Shown in pieces: positions 16,217 to 24,240 of a stretch of DNA of 38,754 bases; positions within the stretch are counted from its first letter, which is position 1, and every line of letters begins with the position of its first letter. The stretch lies in assembly GCA_038532435.1 (NCBI GenBank), contig JBCBAP010000032.1, positions 1 through 38,754 on the forward strand, given 5' to 3'. A program made the translations under genes and the position numbers. The notes beneath the pieces are model-generated. The model saw only the letters and a program-made list of their open reading frames with translations, was not told the DNA's origin and did not search any database. Source of the stretch: JBCBAP01 sp038532435 (GTDB lineage: Bacteria; Pseudomonadota; Alphaproteobacteria; Rhodobacterales; Rhodobacteraceae).

Positions 16217-16287
16217 GGTGACACACGGGGCTGTTTGCAGTGTTCATGCCCCCAAACTGGATTTGTAGGCAGGCCCGTGTGTTCACC
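16217..16287 (+). promoter_or_regulatory. Long imperfect hairpin upstream of the ggt-like gene
   Basis: GGTGACACACGGG (16217-16229) can pair with CCCGTGTGTTCACC (16274-16287) with a single bulged T. The enclosed 44 bases contain further competing pairings (GTTTG/CAAAC at 16233-16237 and 16253-16257; GGGGC/GCCCC). Long imperfect stems of this sort are typical of transcribed leaders. No transcription start is identified. The rest of the 16094-16386 gap shows no further feature except the nested hairpin at 16303-16350. Confidence 0.45.
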
Positions 16288-16302
16288 ACCATGTCACACC
16301 AA

Positions 16303-16350
16303 AAGTTAGGGCGCGAGACGCTTGTCTCACCGGGGGCAACGCCCTAACTT
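16303..16350 (+). promoter_or_regulatory. Nested stem-loop in the ggt leader
   Basis: A perfect 11-bp outer stem (AAGTTAGGGCG at 16303-16313 with CGCCCTAACTT at 16340-16350) encloses a second perfect 5-bp hairpin (GAGAC-GCTT-GTCTC, 16315-16328) and an unpaired ACCGGGGGCAA strand. It ends 36 bases before the ggt-like ATG. It could be a cis-regulatory RNA, an attenuator, or the end of a small RNA. I do not recognise it as a known riboswitch. Confidence 0.55.
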
Positions 16351-16386
16351 GACATGCCTCTGACGAGGAAGAAGGTCCCCACTCCC

Positions 16387-17970
16387 ATGCGCGATTTCCA
16401 CCTGCCGGGCCGCTCGCCCGTCTTTGCCACGAATGGCGTCTGCGCCACGTCCCATCCGCTCGCGTCGAAGGTCGCGGTCGAAACGTTGGAGGCGGGGGGC
16501 AACGCGGTCGACGCGGCGATCGCTGGGGCGGTCCTGCTCGGCCTGTGCGAGCCGCAGATGACCGGCATCGGCGGGGATTGCTTCGCGCTCATCAAACCGG
16601 CGGGCGAAGAGCGGATCCTCGGTCTCAACGGATCCGGACGTGCGCCGACGGCGCTCTCGGCGCAGGCGCTGCGGGCGGAGGGGTACGGGACCATGCCGCT
16701 CTATCACGCCCACGCGGTGACCGTGCCCGGTGCGGTCGATGCATTTGACCGGCTGATGACCGACTGGGGGAGGCTGGGCCTCGCACGAGTGCTGGCCCCG
16801 GCGATCCGGTACGCGGAAGAAGGCGTGCCTGTCGCGCCGCGCGTGGCGCTGGACTGGGCGCAGGCGGAGGGGCACCTGACCCGCATAGCCCGGCAGGCCT
16901 ACCTGGTAGACGGCATGGCTCCCGATCCGGGCACGCTCTTCCGCTGTCCCGCTCAGGCGGAGGCGCTGAAGCTGATCGCGGAGCAGGGTAGGGCGGGGTT
17001 CTACGAAGGGCCGGTCGCAGAGGACATGGTGTCCTCCCTCACCGCGCTCGGCGGCGTGCACACGCTCGAGGACTTCGCTGCAACCCGATGTGATTATGTC
17101 GAGCCGGTCTCCGGCACCTATCGTGGCGCGGAACTGGTCGAGCTTCCCCCCAATGGTCAGGGCGCAACCGCGATCCTCATGGCCAAGATCCTCGAGCGGT
17201 TCGACATCGCGAACCTTGACCCGTTCGGCGCGGCCCGCGCGCATCTGGAGGCGGAGGCGGCGAAGCTCGCCTACGACGCGCGCAACCGTTTCATCGCGGA
17301 TCCGGAGATGGCGGAAGTGAAGCTCGCGCACATGCTCTCCGATGAGACGGCAGGGGCGCTGGCGGCACTCATCGACCCGGACCGGGCCATGGTGGATCCG
17401 GTGACCGTGTCTGAGGCTGTGCATCGGGACACGATCTACATCACCGTTGTCGACCGGGACCGGATGGCGGTGAGCCTCATCTACTCGGTCTACCACTCCT
17501 TCGGCTCCGGTCTCGCGTCGGACCGGTACCATATCAACTTCCAGAATCGCGGGGCGGGTTTCACGCTCGCCGAAGGGCATCCGAACGAGGCTGCGGGCGG
17601 CAAGCGCCCGATGCACACGATCATTCCGGCAATGTTGCGGCAGGACGGGCGGGTGACCATGCCCTTCGGCGTGATGGGCGGGGCGTACCAGCCGAACGGG
17701 CACGCGCGCATACTCTCGAACCTGCTCGACTACGGTATGCATCCGCAGCAAGCCATCGACGGGCCGCGCAGCTTCGCCGACGGCACCATGCTCGCGGTGG
17801 AGAACGGCTACGCGGGTGCGGTACGGGCGGAACTCTCCGCCATGGGCCACGAGGTCGGCTCCCCTGCCACGGCGATCGGTGGCGCCCAGGCGATCTGGAT
17901 CGACGCGGACCGCGGTGTGTTGATCGGTGCGTCCGACCCCCGCAAGGATGGTTGCGCACTCGGCTACTGA
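16387..17970 (+). CDS. ggt: Gamma-glutamyltransferase family protein
   Basis: A 527-residue Ntn-hydrolase. The ATG at 16387 gives the usual start (MRDFHLPGRSPV) and follows a GGAAGAAGG site; an in-frame ATG at 16354 adds eleven residues. The family start ATSHPLAS, GGNAVDAAIA and GIGGDCFALI are visible. The self-cleavage point, where a Thr becomes the nucleophile, is probably the DT of HRDTIYITVVD near residue 348, followed by YHSFGSGL and KRPMHTIIPAM; GVMGGAYQPNGH comes later. It has no signal peptide, unlike periplasmic glutathione hydrolases, so a cytoplasmic enzyme acting on gamma-glutamyl or related amides is likely. Preceded by a structured leader. Confidence 0.9.
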   Translation: MRDFHLPGRSPVFATNGVCATSHPLASKVAVETLEAGGNAVDAAIAGAVLLGLCEPQMTGIGGDCFALIKPAGEERILGLNGSGRAPTALSAQALRAEGYGTMPLYHAHAVTVPGAVDAFDRLMTDWGRLGLARVLAPAIRYAEEGVPVAPRVALDWAQAEGHLTRIARQAYLVDGMAPDPGTLFRCPAQAEALKLIAEQGRAGFYEGPVAEDMVSSLTALGGVHTLEDFAATRCDYVEPVSGTYRGAELVELPPNGQGATAILMAKILERFDIANLDPFGAARAHLEAEAAKLAYDARNRFIADPEMAEVKLAHMLSDETAGALAALIDPDRAMVDPVTVSEAVHRDTIYITVVDRDRMAVSLIYSVYHSFGSGLASDRYHINFQNRGAGFTLAEGHPNEAAGGKRPMHTIIPAMLRQDGRVTMPFGVMGGAYQPNGHARILSNLLDYGMHPQQAIDGPRSFADGTMLAVENGYAGAVRAELSAMGHEVGSPATAIGGAQAIWIDADRGVLIGASDPRKDGCALGY

Positions 17971-18167
17971 CGCCGTGCCGGCGCGCAAGCCAGCCTGCCG
18001 CCGGAGCGCCCGCCCCGCCTGGCAGCGTCTGGCCAGCGATTGCGCGTCAGGTGCAAGACAGTCCGGCTCGGGCGCATGGTCGGATCGGAAGGAGGTTTCA
18101 AACCCGACATTTTCACCGACCTGCACCCGTGCCATACCTGTGCTTCCGAACAAAGGGAGCGAAAGAG

Positions 18168-18809
18168 ATGTCGGAGGTCACCGAATTCCTACCGGGCCTG
18201 ATGCTGGCTTTCGGCGTCTTCATGGTCGGGATCGCCAGCCCGGGGCCGAACGTTCTTGCGGTCATCGGCACGTCCATGGCCGCCGGGCGACGGTGCGGCG
18301 GCGCGCTTGCGCTGGGGGTCGCGTTTGGCTCCCTCACGTGGGCGACGCTGACAGTGCTCGGCCTTTCCGCGCTGCTCGCTACCTACGCCCATGCCCTTCT
18401 GGTCCTGAAGATTGTGGGCGGGCTCTATCTGCTGTGGCTCGCCCACAAGTCCTTCCGGGCCGCAGCGCGCTACACCGACATCGATGCGCAGGCGCTTGCC
18501 GGTGGGACGCGGAGCCCGGCAGGATATGCGATGCGCGGGTACGCGATCCAGATGACCAATCCGAAGGCTGCGCTGACCTGGATCGCCATCGTCTCCCTCG
18601 GTCTGGGGCAGGGGGCGCCCGTCTGGGTTGGTGTGGCGCTGGTGCTCGGCACGTTCTTCCTGTCCGTGCTGTTCCATCTGCTCTACGCGCTCGCGTTCTC
18701 CACGCCGCTGATGGTGCGGGTCTACGGGCGGGCGCGGCGCTGGATCCAGGCGACGCTGGGCGTCGTCTTCGCCTTCGCGGGGCTGCGGCTGCTGACGGCG
18801 CGGGTGTGA
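18168..18809 (+). CDS. LysE/RhtB-family amino acid exporter
   Basis: A 213-residue membrane protein with about six hydrophobic helices. The conserved LysE-family start GIASPGPNVLAVIGTSMAAGRR is interrupted by nothing and sits after the first helix; the later YAIQMTNPKAALTW motif is also typical. Such proteins export amino acids or related metabolites by proton exchange. The ATG at 18168 follows AAGGGAG by seven bases; the frame is open upstream but the extra part is not protein-like. The 197-bp gap after ggt contains a GGTTTCAAACC palindrome (18094-18104) of uncertain meaning. Its stop is three bases from the stop of the convergent M16 gene. Substrate unknown. Confidence 0.88.
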   Translation: MSEVTEFLPGLMLAFGVFMVGIASPGPNVLAVIGTSMAAGRRCGGALALGVAFGSLTWATLTVLGLSALLATYAHALLVLKIVGGLYLLWLAHKSFRAAARYTDIDAQALAGGTRSPAGYAMRGYAIQMTNPKAALTWIAIVSLGLGQGAPVWVGVALVLGTFFLSVLFHLLYALAFSTPLMVRVYGRARRWIQATLGVVFAFAGLRLLTARV

Positions 18810-18812
18810 TGG

Positions 18813-20126
18813 TTACTGGGTCGGTGCGAGCCCCTCGGGTCGACCGACCACCACGAAATGGAGGCCGTCCGGGTCGAGCAGCCGGGCCGCGACGCGCTGG
18901 ATATCGTCGGTCGTGACCGCGTCCACCATGTCATTGCGTGTGTTGATGTAATCCTGCCCGAGGTCCCGGGCCTGCAGTCCCACCAGGATGCCTGCGATGC
19001 GGCTCGCCCGGTCGAAACGGAGCGGGTAGGCGCCGGTCAGATACTGCTTGGCGGCGGTCAGTTCAGCCTCAGTCACGCCCTCGGCGGCCATGCGCGCCCA
19101 TTCCGCGCGGATGACCGCAATGGCCTCTGCAATCGTGTCGTTGCTGCTGGCCACGGAACCGGTCAGTACCGGGCCGTAGCGGCGGGGCGAGAGGCTGGTG
19201 CCGACGGAATAGGTGAGGCCCCGTTCGACGCGGACCTCCTGCGTCAGCCGTGAGGAGAAGCCGCCTCCCCCGAGAATGTGGTTCATCACAAAGGCAGGAA
19301 AGAAGTCCGGATCCTCGCGGGAGAGACCGGGCTGGCTGAACAGCGCGAGAGACTGCGGCACGTCGAGGTCGATGACCGTGGTTCCGCCGTCGAGCGCGAT
19401 GTCCGCCGGCTTGGGCAGCGGCACCTCCGCCTCGGGCAGATCGGCGAACAGGCGGTCAACGAGGGCCGCGGCCTCCTCCGGTGTGACGTCCCCGACGATG
19501 GAGATATGGGCACGGTCCCGCACCAGAACGCGGGCAAGCGCCGCGCGCAGGTCGGGCACCGCCAGCGCGGCCAGACTCTCGACTGTCCCGTCGATGGTGC
19601 GTCCGTAGGGATGGTCGGGGAAGGCCATTGCCGAGAGGGCGCGCCCCGCGATCGCACCGGGGTCGGTCTCCTCGAACCGGGCAGAAGACAGCATCTGCGC
19701 CCGCGCCCGCTCGACCGCATCCCCGTCGAAACGGGGCGCATGGATCGCGGTGTGGAGAAGATCGGCGGACGCATCGAGCGTCTCCGTCAGCGTGCGCAGG
19801 GACACGCTGACCGAATCCCGGGAGGCGCCAAACCCGATGCGTGTCGCGAGCGTGTCTCGTGCCCGGGCAAAGTCAACGGCGTCAAGATCGCCCGCGCCTT
19901 CATCCAGCAGGCTCATGGCGAGCCGCGTCGCCCCTTCCTTGCCCTCCGGATCGAGGCTCGCGCCGCCGAGGAAGGCGGCCTCCAGCGTCACGATGGGGAT
20001 CGAATGATCCTCGACGAGCCAGACCGAGAGGCCCGCCGCCGTCTCGATCTCCTGCACGTCGAAACGGGCGAGCGCAGCGCTCGCGCTTGCGACAAGGGCG
20101 AGGCAGAGGGCGATACCGCGGATCAT
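18813..20126 (-). CDS. M16-family protein without the zinc motif (partner subunit)
   Basis: A 437-residue protein with a signal peptide (hydrophobic LALVASASAALA). It has the two-lobed M16 layout, but the zinc-binding HxxEH is missing: the equivalent position after the LGGASLDPEGKEG loop reads ATRLAMSLLDEG. The second lobe retains FVMNHILGGGGFSSRLTQEVR, RGLTYSV and a late 'GAYPLRFD' segment. In many bacteria an M16 metalloprotease is encoded beside an inactive homologue, and the two form a heterodimer whose inactive half contributes binding. Its start overlaps the active M16 gene's stop by four bases (ATGA), supporting a fixed partnership. Expected location: periplasm. Confidence 0.88.
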   Translation of the reverse strand: MIRGIALCLALVASASAALARFDVQEIETAAGLSVWLVEDHSIPIVTLEAAFLGGASLDPEGKEGATRLAMSLLDEGAGDLDAVDFARARDTLATRIGFGASRDSVSVSLRTLTETLDASADLLHTAIHAPRFDGDAVERARAQMLSSARFEETDPGAIAGRALSAMAFPDHPYGRTIDGTVESLAALAVPDLRAALARVLVRDRAHISIVGDVTPEEAAALVDRLFADLPEAEVPLPKPADIALDGGTTVIDLDVPQSLALFSQPGLSREDPDFFPAFVMNHILGGGGFSSRLTQEVRVERGLTYSVGTSLSPRRYGPVLTGSVASSNDTIAEAIAVIRAEWARMAAEGVTEAELTAAKQYLTGAYPLRFDRASRIAGILVGLQARDLGQDYINTRNDMVDAVTTDDIQRVAARLLDPDGLHFVVVGRPEGLAPTQ

Positions 20127-21457
20127 TGGGTCACCTCCTCGGTGGTCAGGAGGGTGGCAGTGACGGACCGTTCAAGCCGGAAGACCTCCCGCGCCGCCGC
20201 CAGCACATCCTCCGCGGTGACCGCCTCCAGCACGTCCGGCCAGGCCTGGACATCGTCGACCGTCAGACCCGAGGTGAGCGCGGCCCCGTAACTGCGCGCA
20301 AGCCCTTGCTGGTTGTCGAGCCGGTAAATCTCGGAGGCGCGGATCTGCGCCTTGATGCGGGCCAGATGCTCCTCATCCACGCCCTCGCGCAGGAAATCGG
20401 CGATGGCCTGATCGAGCCTCGCCTCCGCCTCCTTCAGCGTGACGTCCGGGGTCGGCACGATGTAGACGGAGAAGGTGGTTTCGTCGAGCGCCATGCCGCG
20501 ATAGCTGGCCCCGGCACTGAGTGCCACCGGCTCATCGAGCTCGAGCTCCTGGGAAAAGTAGGAGGTGATGCCGCCGCCTAGAAGTTCCGCCAGCATGGTC
20601 AGCGCCGCGGCGGCCTCCTGCGCGCCGCTGTCTCGCTCGGGGGCAAGGTAGGTGCGGCTCAGGTAGGGTTGCCTGACCCGCGGGTCGGCGAGTGAGACCC
20701 GGCGCGGGCTCAGGTGGGGAGGTTCCGACACCCGCTCCCTGTCAGGCAGGTCGACGCTTGGGTCGAGCGGGCCGAAATGGGTTTCCGCCAGACGGCGCAC
20801 CTCCTCCCGCGTGGTGTCTCCGGCAACCACGAGGATCGCGTTGTTGGGTGCGTAGAACCGCTCGTAGAATTCCAGCGCATCTTCCCGTGTCAGCGCTTCG
20901 AGCTCGTGCCTCCAGCCGATGATGGGAACAGCGTAGGGGTGATGGAGGTAGAGCGCCGCGGTCCGTTGTTCGCCGAGGAGCGCTGATGGGGAGTTCTCCA
21001 CCCGGGAGGCCCGCTCCTCCAGCACCACCGCCCGCTCCGCCAGCCAGTCATCCTGGGAAATCACCAGATCGCGCATCCGGTCCGCCTCCATCCGGATGAC
21101 GGTCTCGAGCCGGTCCGACGCGATGCGCTGGAAATACCCGGTGAAGTCGTAGGAGGTGAAGGCGTTGCCCTGTCCGCCGTTCGCCGCGACGATCTCGGAA
21201 AACTCACCGGGGGCAAGCTCGTCCGTCCCCTTGAACATCAGATGTTCGAGGTAGTGCGCGATGCCCGACTTGCCGCGCGGGTCGTCGGCAGAGCCGACCT
21301 TGTACCACACCATGTTGGTGACGACGGGGGCGCGGTCATCCTCGATGACCACCACCTGCAGCCCGTTTTCGAGCGTGAAGCTGCTTACATTCTCTGCGGC
21401 GTGCGCTGCCTGACTGGCGGCGAAGAGGGCGGCGGCGGTAGCGAACGGTTTGAGCAC
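20123..21457 (-). CDS. M16-family zinc metalloprotease
   Basis: A 444-residue secreted or periplasmic peptidase with an N-terminal signal (FATAAALFAASQAAHA). The inverted zinc motif HxxEH is HYLEH at residues 68-72 within GIAHYLEHLMFKGTDE, and the third-ligand region is in ERAVVLEERASRVENSP near residue 145. Later lobes include HPYAVPIIGW, FYAPNNAILVVAGD and an LGGGITSYFSQELE segment. M16 enzymes degrade peptides inside a closed two-lobe chamber; with the adjacent inactive homologue this is the catalytic half. It follows the bamF-like gene by 108 bases. Confidence 0.93.
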   Translation of the reverse strand: MLKPFATAAALFAASQAAHAAENVSSFTLENGLQVVVIEDDRAPVVTNMVWYKVGSADDPRGKSGIAHYLEHLMFKGTDELAPGEFSEIVAANGGQGNAFTSYDFTGYFQRIASDRLETVIRMEADRMRDLVISQDDWLAERAVVLEERASRVENSPSALLGEQRTAALYLHHPYAVPIIGWRHELEALTREDALEFYERFYAPNNAILVVAGDTTREEVRRLAETHFGPLDPSVDLPDRERVSEPPHLSPRRVSLADPRVRQPYLSRTYLAPERDSGAQEAAAALTMLAELLGGGITSYFSQELELDEPVALSAGASYRGMALDETTFSVYIVPTPDVTLKEAEARLDQAIADFLREGVDEEHLARIKAQIRASEIYRLDNQQGLARSYGAALTSGLTVDDVQAWPDVLEAVTAEDVLAAAREVFRLERSVTATLLTTEEVTQ

Positions 21458-21565
21458 GGGTGTCCTTCCGGCAGCTGACTGTCGTTCAGTGCCACCTAGT
21501 ATGCCCCGAACGCAGTCCCAATGGACAGAGCGTCACAATCCGGTGTGAGCCTAGTCCGGTCCGGA

Positions 21566-22117
21566 TCAGCCCCCGGCCACATCCGCGGGGATGCTTGGCA
21601 GCGCAAGGTCGGGATAGAGCTCCCGCAGCCGTTCCAGCTCATCCCCGGGAAGCAGCCGGTCGCCCCGGTAGGGGCTGGTGAGCGGAGTGCCGAAGATGAG
21701 CGCCCAGAGCTCGTTGTTCGCCCGTCGCATCCGTTCCGCATGTTCCGCGTTCACCAGATCGCGCCCGCCTGCGGTGCTGTTGCCGCCCATCCGCTCGAAA
21801 AGCGCCTGCTGCCCGGGGCTTGGTGCCGCGGCAACGGTGGTCGCCTCACCCCGGTCGAAAATCTCCGCAAGGGCATCCTGCGGGGTCGGATCGACCCGGC
21901 TCGGCGTGCCCGGAGAGGGCGGAGGCAGGGCGGAGAGCTCGGGCGGGGTTTGAAGAGGCCTCCGTTCGATGACGAGAAATTCGTCCGGCCCACCGCGGGA
22001 CAGACCCGCACGCTCGAGCAGGCCCCGGTTCGAGTTCTCACCCCGGTCAGCGCAGGCGGACAGCGTCAAAAGCGCCACCGCGAGCGTTGCTGCCGCCGAT
22101 CCAGTCAGATGCGCCAC
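21566..22117 (-). CDS. bamF: DUF3035/BamF-like lipoprotein
   Basis: A 183-residue protein. The GTG at 22117 is preferred because a GGGAGG site precedes it. The N-terminus is a lipoprotein signal: hydrophobic stretch then LTLSAC, with the Cys as the lipidation site. The segment GPDEFLVIERRPLQTPPEL followed by LPPPSPG is characteristic of DUF3035, a family assigned to BamF, an outer-membrane lipoprotein in the alphaproteobacterial BAM complex that inserts beta-barrels. The remainder is Pro/Ala-rich, then helical. Location directly after lspA, the lipoprotein signal peptidase, is fitting because LspA would process it. Confidence 0.8.
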   Translation of the reverse strand: MAHLTGSAAATLAVALLTLSACADRGENSNRGLLERAGLSRGGPDEFLVIERRPLQTPPELSALPPPSPGTPSRVDPTPQDALAEIFDRGEATTVAAAPSPGQQALFERMGGNSTAGGRDLVNAEHAERMRRANNELWALIFGTPLTSPYRGDRLLPGDELERLRELYPDLALPSIPADVAGG

Positions 22118-22136
22118 TTTGAGCCTCCCGTGCCGG

Positions 22137-22616
22137 TCAGGTCGTCTTTGTCTGGGTCCGGTCCCCGACCACGATGATAAGGGCCGCGCCGGCAAAGATG
22201 AAGATGTCGGCGACGTTGAATGTATAGGGGTTCCGCAGGCCGCAGCAGCTCATGTTGAGATAATCCGCGACCGCGCCGTAGGTCAGCCTGTCCCACCCGT
22301 TGCCGAGCGCGCCGCCGATGATCATCCCGATACCGAGTTGCAGGGGCAGGCTCGACTTGCCCCGCGCCCACCAGGTGAGGCCCGCGCACACGATCAGCGT
22401 GATTGCGATGAGGACCCAGCGCATCGTTTCTCCGCCATCCTTGAACAGACCGAAATTCACGCCAGTGTTCCAGCCCATGACGAAGGTCAGGTAGGGCGGA
22501 TACACCTCGATGACCCGGATGTTGATCAGGTCGAGCCAATGCACGATCCAGAGCTTTGACAACCGGTCGAGCCCGAAGGCGACCGCGGCGATAACGTAGA
22601 CCCGGATCAGTGACAT
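22137..22616 (-). CDS. lspA: Lipoprotein signal peptidase (signal peptidase II)
   Basis: A 159-residue inner-membrane aspartyl protease that cleaves the signal peptide of prolipoproteins after lipid attachment. The family start FGLDRLSKLWI, the NTGVNFGLF motif (NxGxAFG type, with V-N in place of A) and the active-site region GGALGNGWDRLTYGAVADYL are visible. The catalytic aspartates are those in WDR and VADY. About four membrane helices are present. It lies nine bases after purH and before the bamF-like lipoprotein gene, in a same-strand run. Confidence 0.95.
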   Translation of the reverse strand: MSLIRVYVIAAVAFGLDRLSKLWIVHWLDLINIRVIEVYPPYLTFVMGWNTGVNFGLFKDGGETMRWVLIAITLIVCAGLTWWARGKSSLPLQLGIGMIIGGALGNGWDRLTYGAVADYLNMSCCGLRNPYTFNVADIFIFAGAALIIVVGDRTQTKTT

Positions 22617-22625
22617 GCGCGATAC

Positions 22626-24218
22626 CTAGTGTCGGAAATGGCGCATGCCAGTGAAGACCATCGCAAGACCCGCCTCGTCCGCGGCCGCGATGACCTCCTC
22701 GTCCCGCATCGAGCCCCCGGGCTGGATGACGGCGGTGGCACCCGCCTCAGCCGCGGCGAGCAGACCGTCGGCGAAGGGGAAGAAAGCGTCGGAGGCGACG
22801 GCGGACCCAATGGTCAGCGGCGCGTCGAGGCCGAGTATGTCGGCCATGTCCTGGCTTTTGCGGGCGGCGATGCGGGAGCTGTCGACCCGGCTCATCTGAC
22901 CCGCGCCGATGCCAACGGTCGCGAGATCCTTCACATAAACGATCGCATTCGACTTCACATGCTTCGCGACGCGCCAGGCGAACAGGAGGTCGGCAAGCTC
23001 TGCGTCCGAGGGCTGGCGCTTCGTCACGACCTTCAGATCGGTCGGCGAGATCCGCCCGCTGTCCCGATCCTGCACAAGGTATCCGCCGGACACCTGCCGC
23101 CAGGTCTGCCCCGGTGTCGCCGGATCAGGCAGGCCGCCGCTGGTCAGCAGGCGCAGGTTCTTCTTTGCGGAAAAGACGGACTTTGCGTCCGCGTCTGCAT
23201 CCGGTGCGATGACAACCTCCGTGAAGATCCCCGTGATCGCCTCTGCCGTCGCGCCGTCAAGCGGATGGTTCAGCGCGACGATCCCGCCGAACGCGGACGT
23301 CTGATCGCACTGGAATGCGCGGATAAAGGCGTCGGCCGGTGACTCACCGCGAGCCACCCCGCACGGATTGGCGTGTTTGATGATGGCACAGGCCGGACCG
23401 TCCGCCGGGTCGAACTCCGCGACAAGCTCGAATGCCGCGTCCGTGTCGTTGATGTTGTTGTAGCTCAGGTCCTTGCCTTGGTGCTGGGTGGCGCTGGCCA
23501 CCCCCGGCCGGTCCGACCCGTCCGTGTAGAACGCCGCCGCCTGGTGCGGGTTCTCGCCATAGCGCATGGGTTGGGCGAGGGTTCCCGCGACCGCGCGGCG
23601 GCGGGGCGTATCCTCCCCGATTGCACCGGCCATCCATGTGGACACCGCCGCGTCATAGGCCGCCGTGCGCGCGTACGCGCGCTGGGCAAGGGTCTGGCGG
23701 AAGGACAGGGGCGTCGCGCCCTCATGCGCCTCCAGCGTGGAGAGCAGCGCCGGATAATCCTCCACATCGACGACGACGTTGACGAAGGCGTGGTTCTTCG
23801 CCGCCGCGCGGATCATCGCGGGACCGCCGATGTCGATGTTTTCGATGCACTCCGCGTAGGAGGCGCCCTTCGCCACCGTCTCCTCAAACGGGTAGAGGTT
23901 GACCACCAGCAGGTCGATGGCCCCGATACCGTGGGCCTCCATTGCGCCGGTATGGTCCGGATTGTCCCGCAGCGCGAGCAGCCCGCCATGAACCATCGGG
24001 TGCAACGTCTTGACCCGGCCGTCCATCATCTCCGGAAACTGCGTGATGGCGGCGACGTCCCGCACCTCCATGCCCGCGTCCCGCAGGGCCCGGGCCGTTC
24101 CGCCGGTTGAAATCAGCTCTACCCCCCGGGCTGCCAGAGCGCTGGCCAGCTCGATCAGGCCGGATTTGTCGGACACGGACAGAAGGGCGCGCCGCACGGG
24201 CACGAGGTCGGTCGTCAT
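22626..24218 (-). CDS. purH: Bifunctional AICAR transformylase / IMP cyclohydrolase
   Basis: A 530-residue enzyme catalysing the last two steps of IMP synthesis. The N-terminal cyclohydrolase domain is recognisable from ALLSVSDKSGLIELASAL, ELISTGGTARALRDAG, GRVKTLHPMVHGGLL and LVVNLYPFEETV; the C-terminal transformylase domain from RYGENPHQAAAFY, the catalytic Lys-His in AIIKHANPCGVA, and the later FPFADGLLAAAEAGATAVIQPGGS. Full length, no break seen. It lies in the long minus-strand run between the heparinase-like gene (22 bases upstream) and lspA. Confidence 0.97.
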   Translation of the reverse strand: MTTDLVPVRRALLSVSDKSGLIELASALAARGVELISTGGTARALRDAGMEVRDVAAITQFPEMMDGRVKTLHPMVHGGLLALRDNPDHTGAMEAHGIGAIDLLVVNLYPFEETVAKGASYAECIENIDIGGPAMIRAAAKNHAFVNVVVDVEDYPALLSTLEAHEGATPLSFRQTLAQRAYARTAAYDAAVSTWMAGAIGEDTPRRRAVAGTLAQPMRYGENPHQAAAFYTDGSDRPGVASATQHQGKDLSYNNINDTDAAFELVAEFDPADGPACAIIKHANPCGVARGESPADAFIRAFQCDQTSAFGGIVALNHPLDGATAEAITGIFTEVVIAPDADADAKSVFSAKKNLRLLTSGGLPDPATPGQTWRQVSGGYLVQDRDSGRISPTDLKVVTKRQPSDAELADLLFAWRVAKHVKSNAIVYVKDLATVGIGAGQMSRVDSSRIAARKSQDMADILGLDAPLTIGSAVASDAFFPFADGLLAAAEAGATAVIQPGGSMRDEEVIAAADEAGLAMVFTGMRHFRH

Positions 24219-24240
24219 AGGAAAGGTGGCTCCTCGTCGC

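Noticed and set aside
18094..18104. GGTTTCAAACC palindrome upstream of the LysE-type gene
   Set aside because: Five-base arms, single copy, no identifiable regulator next to it; kept only as a remark in the gene entry.
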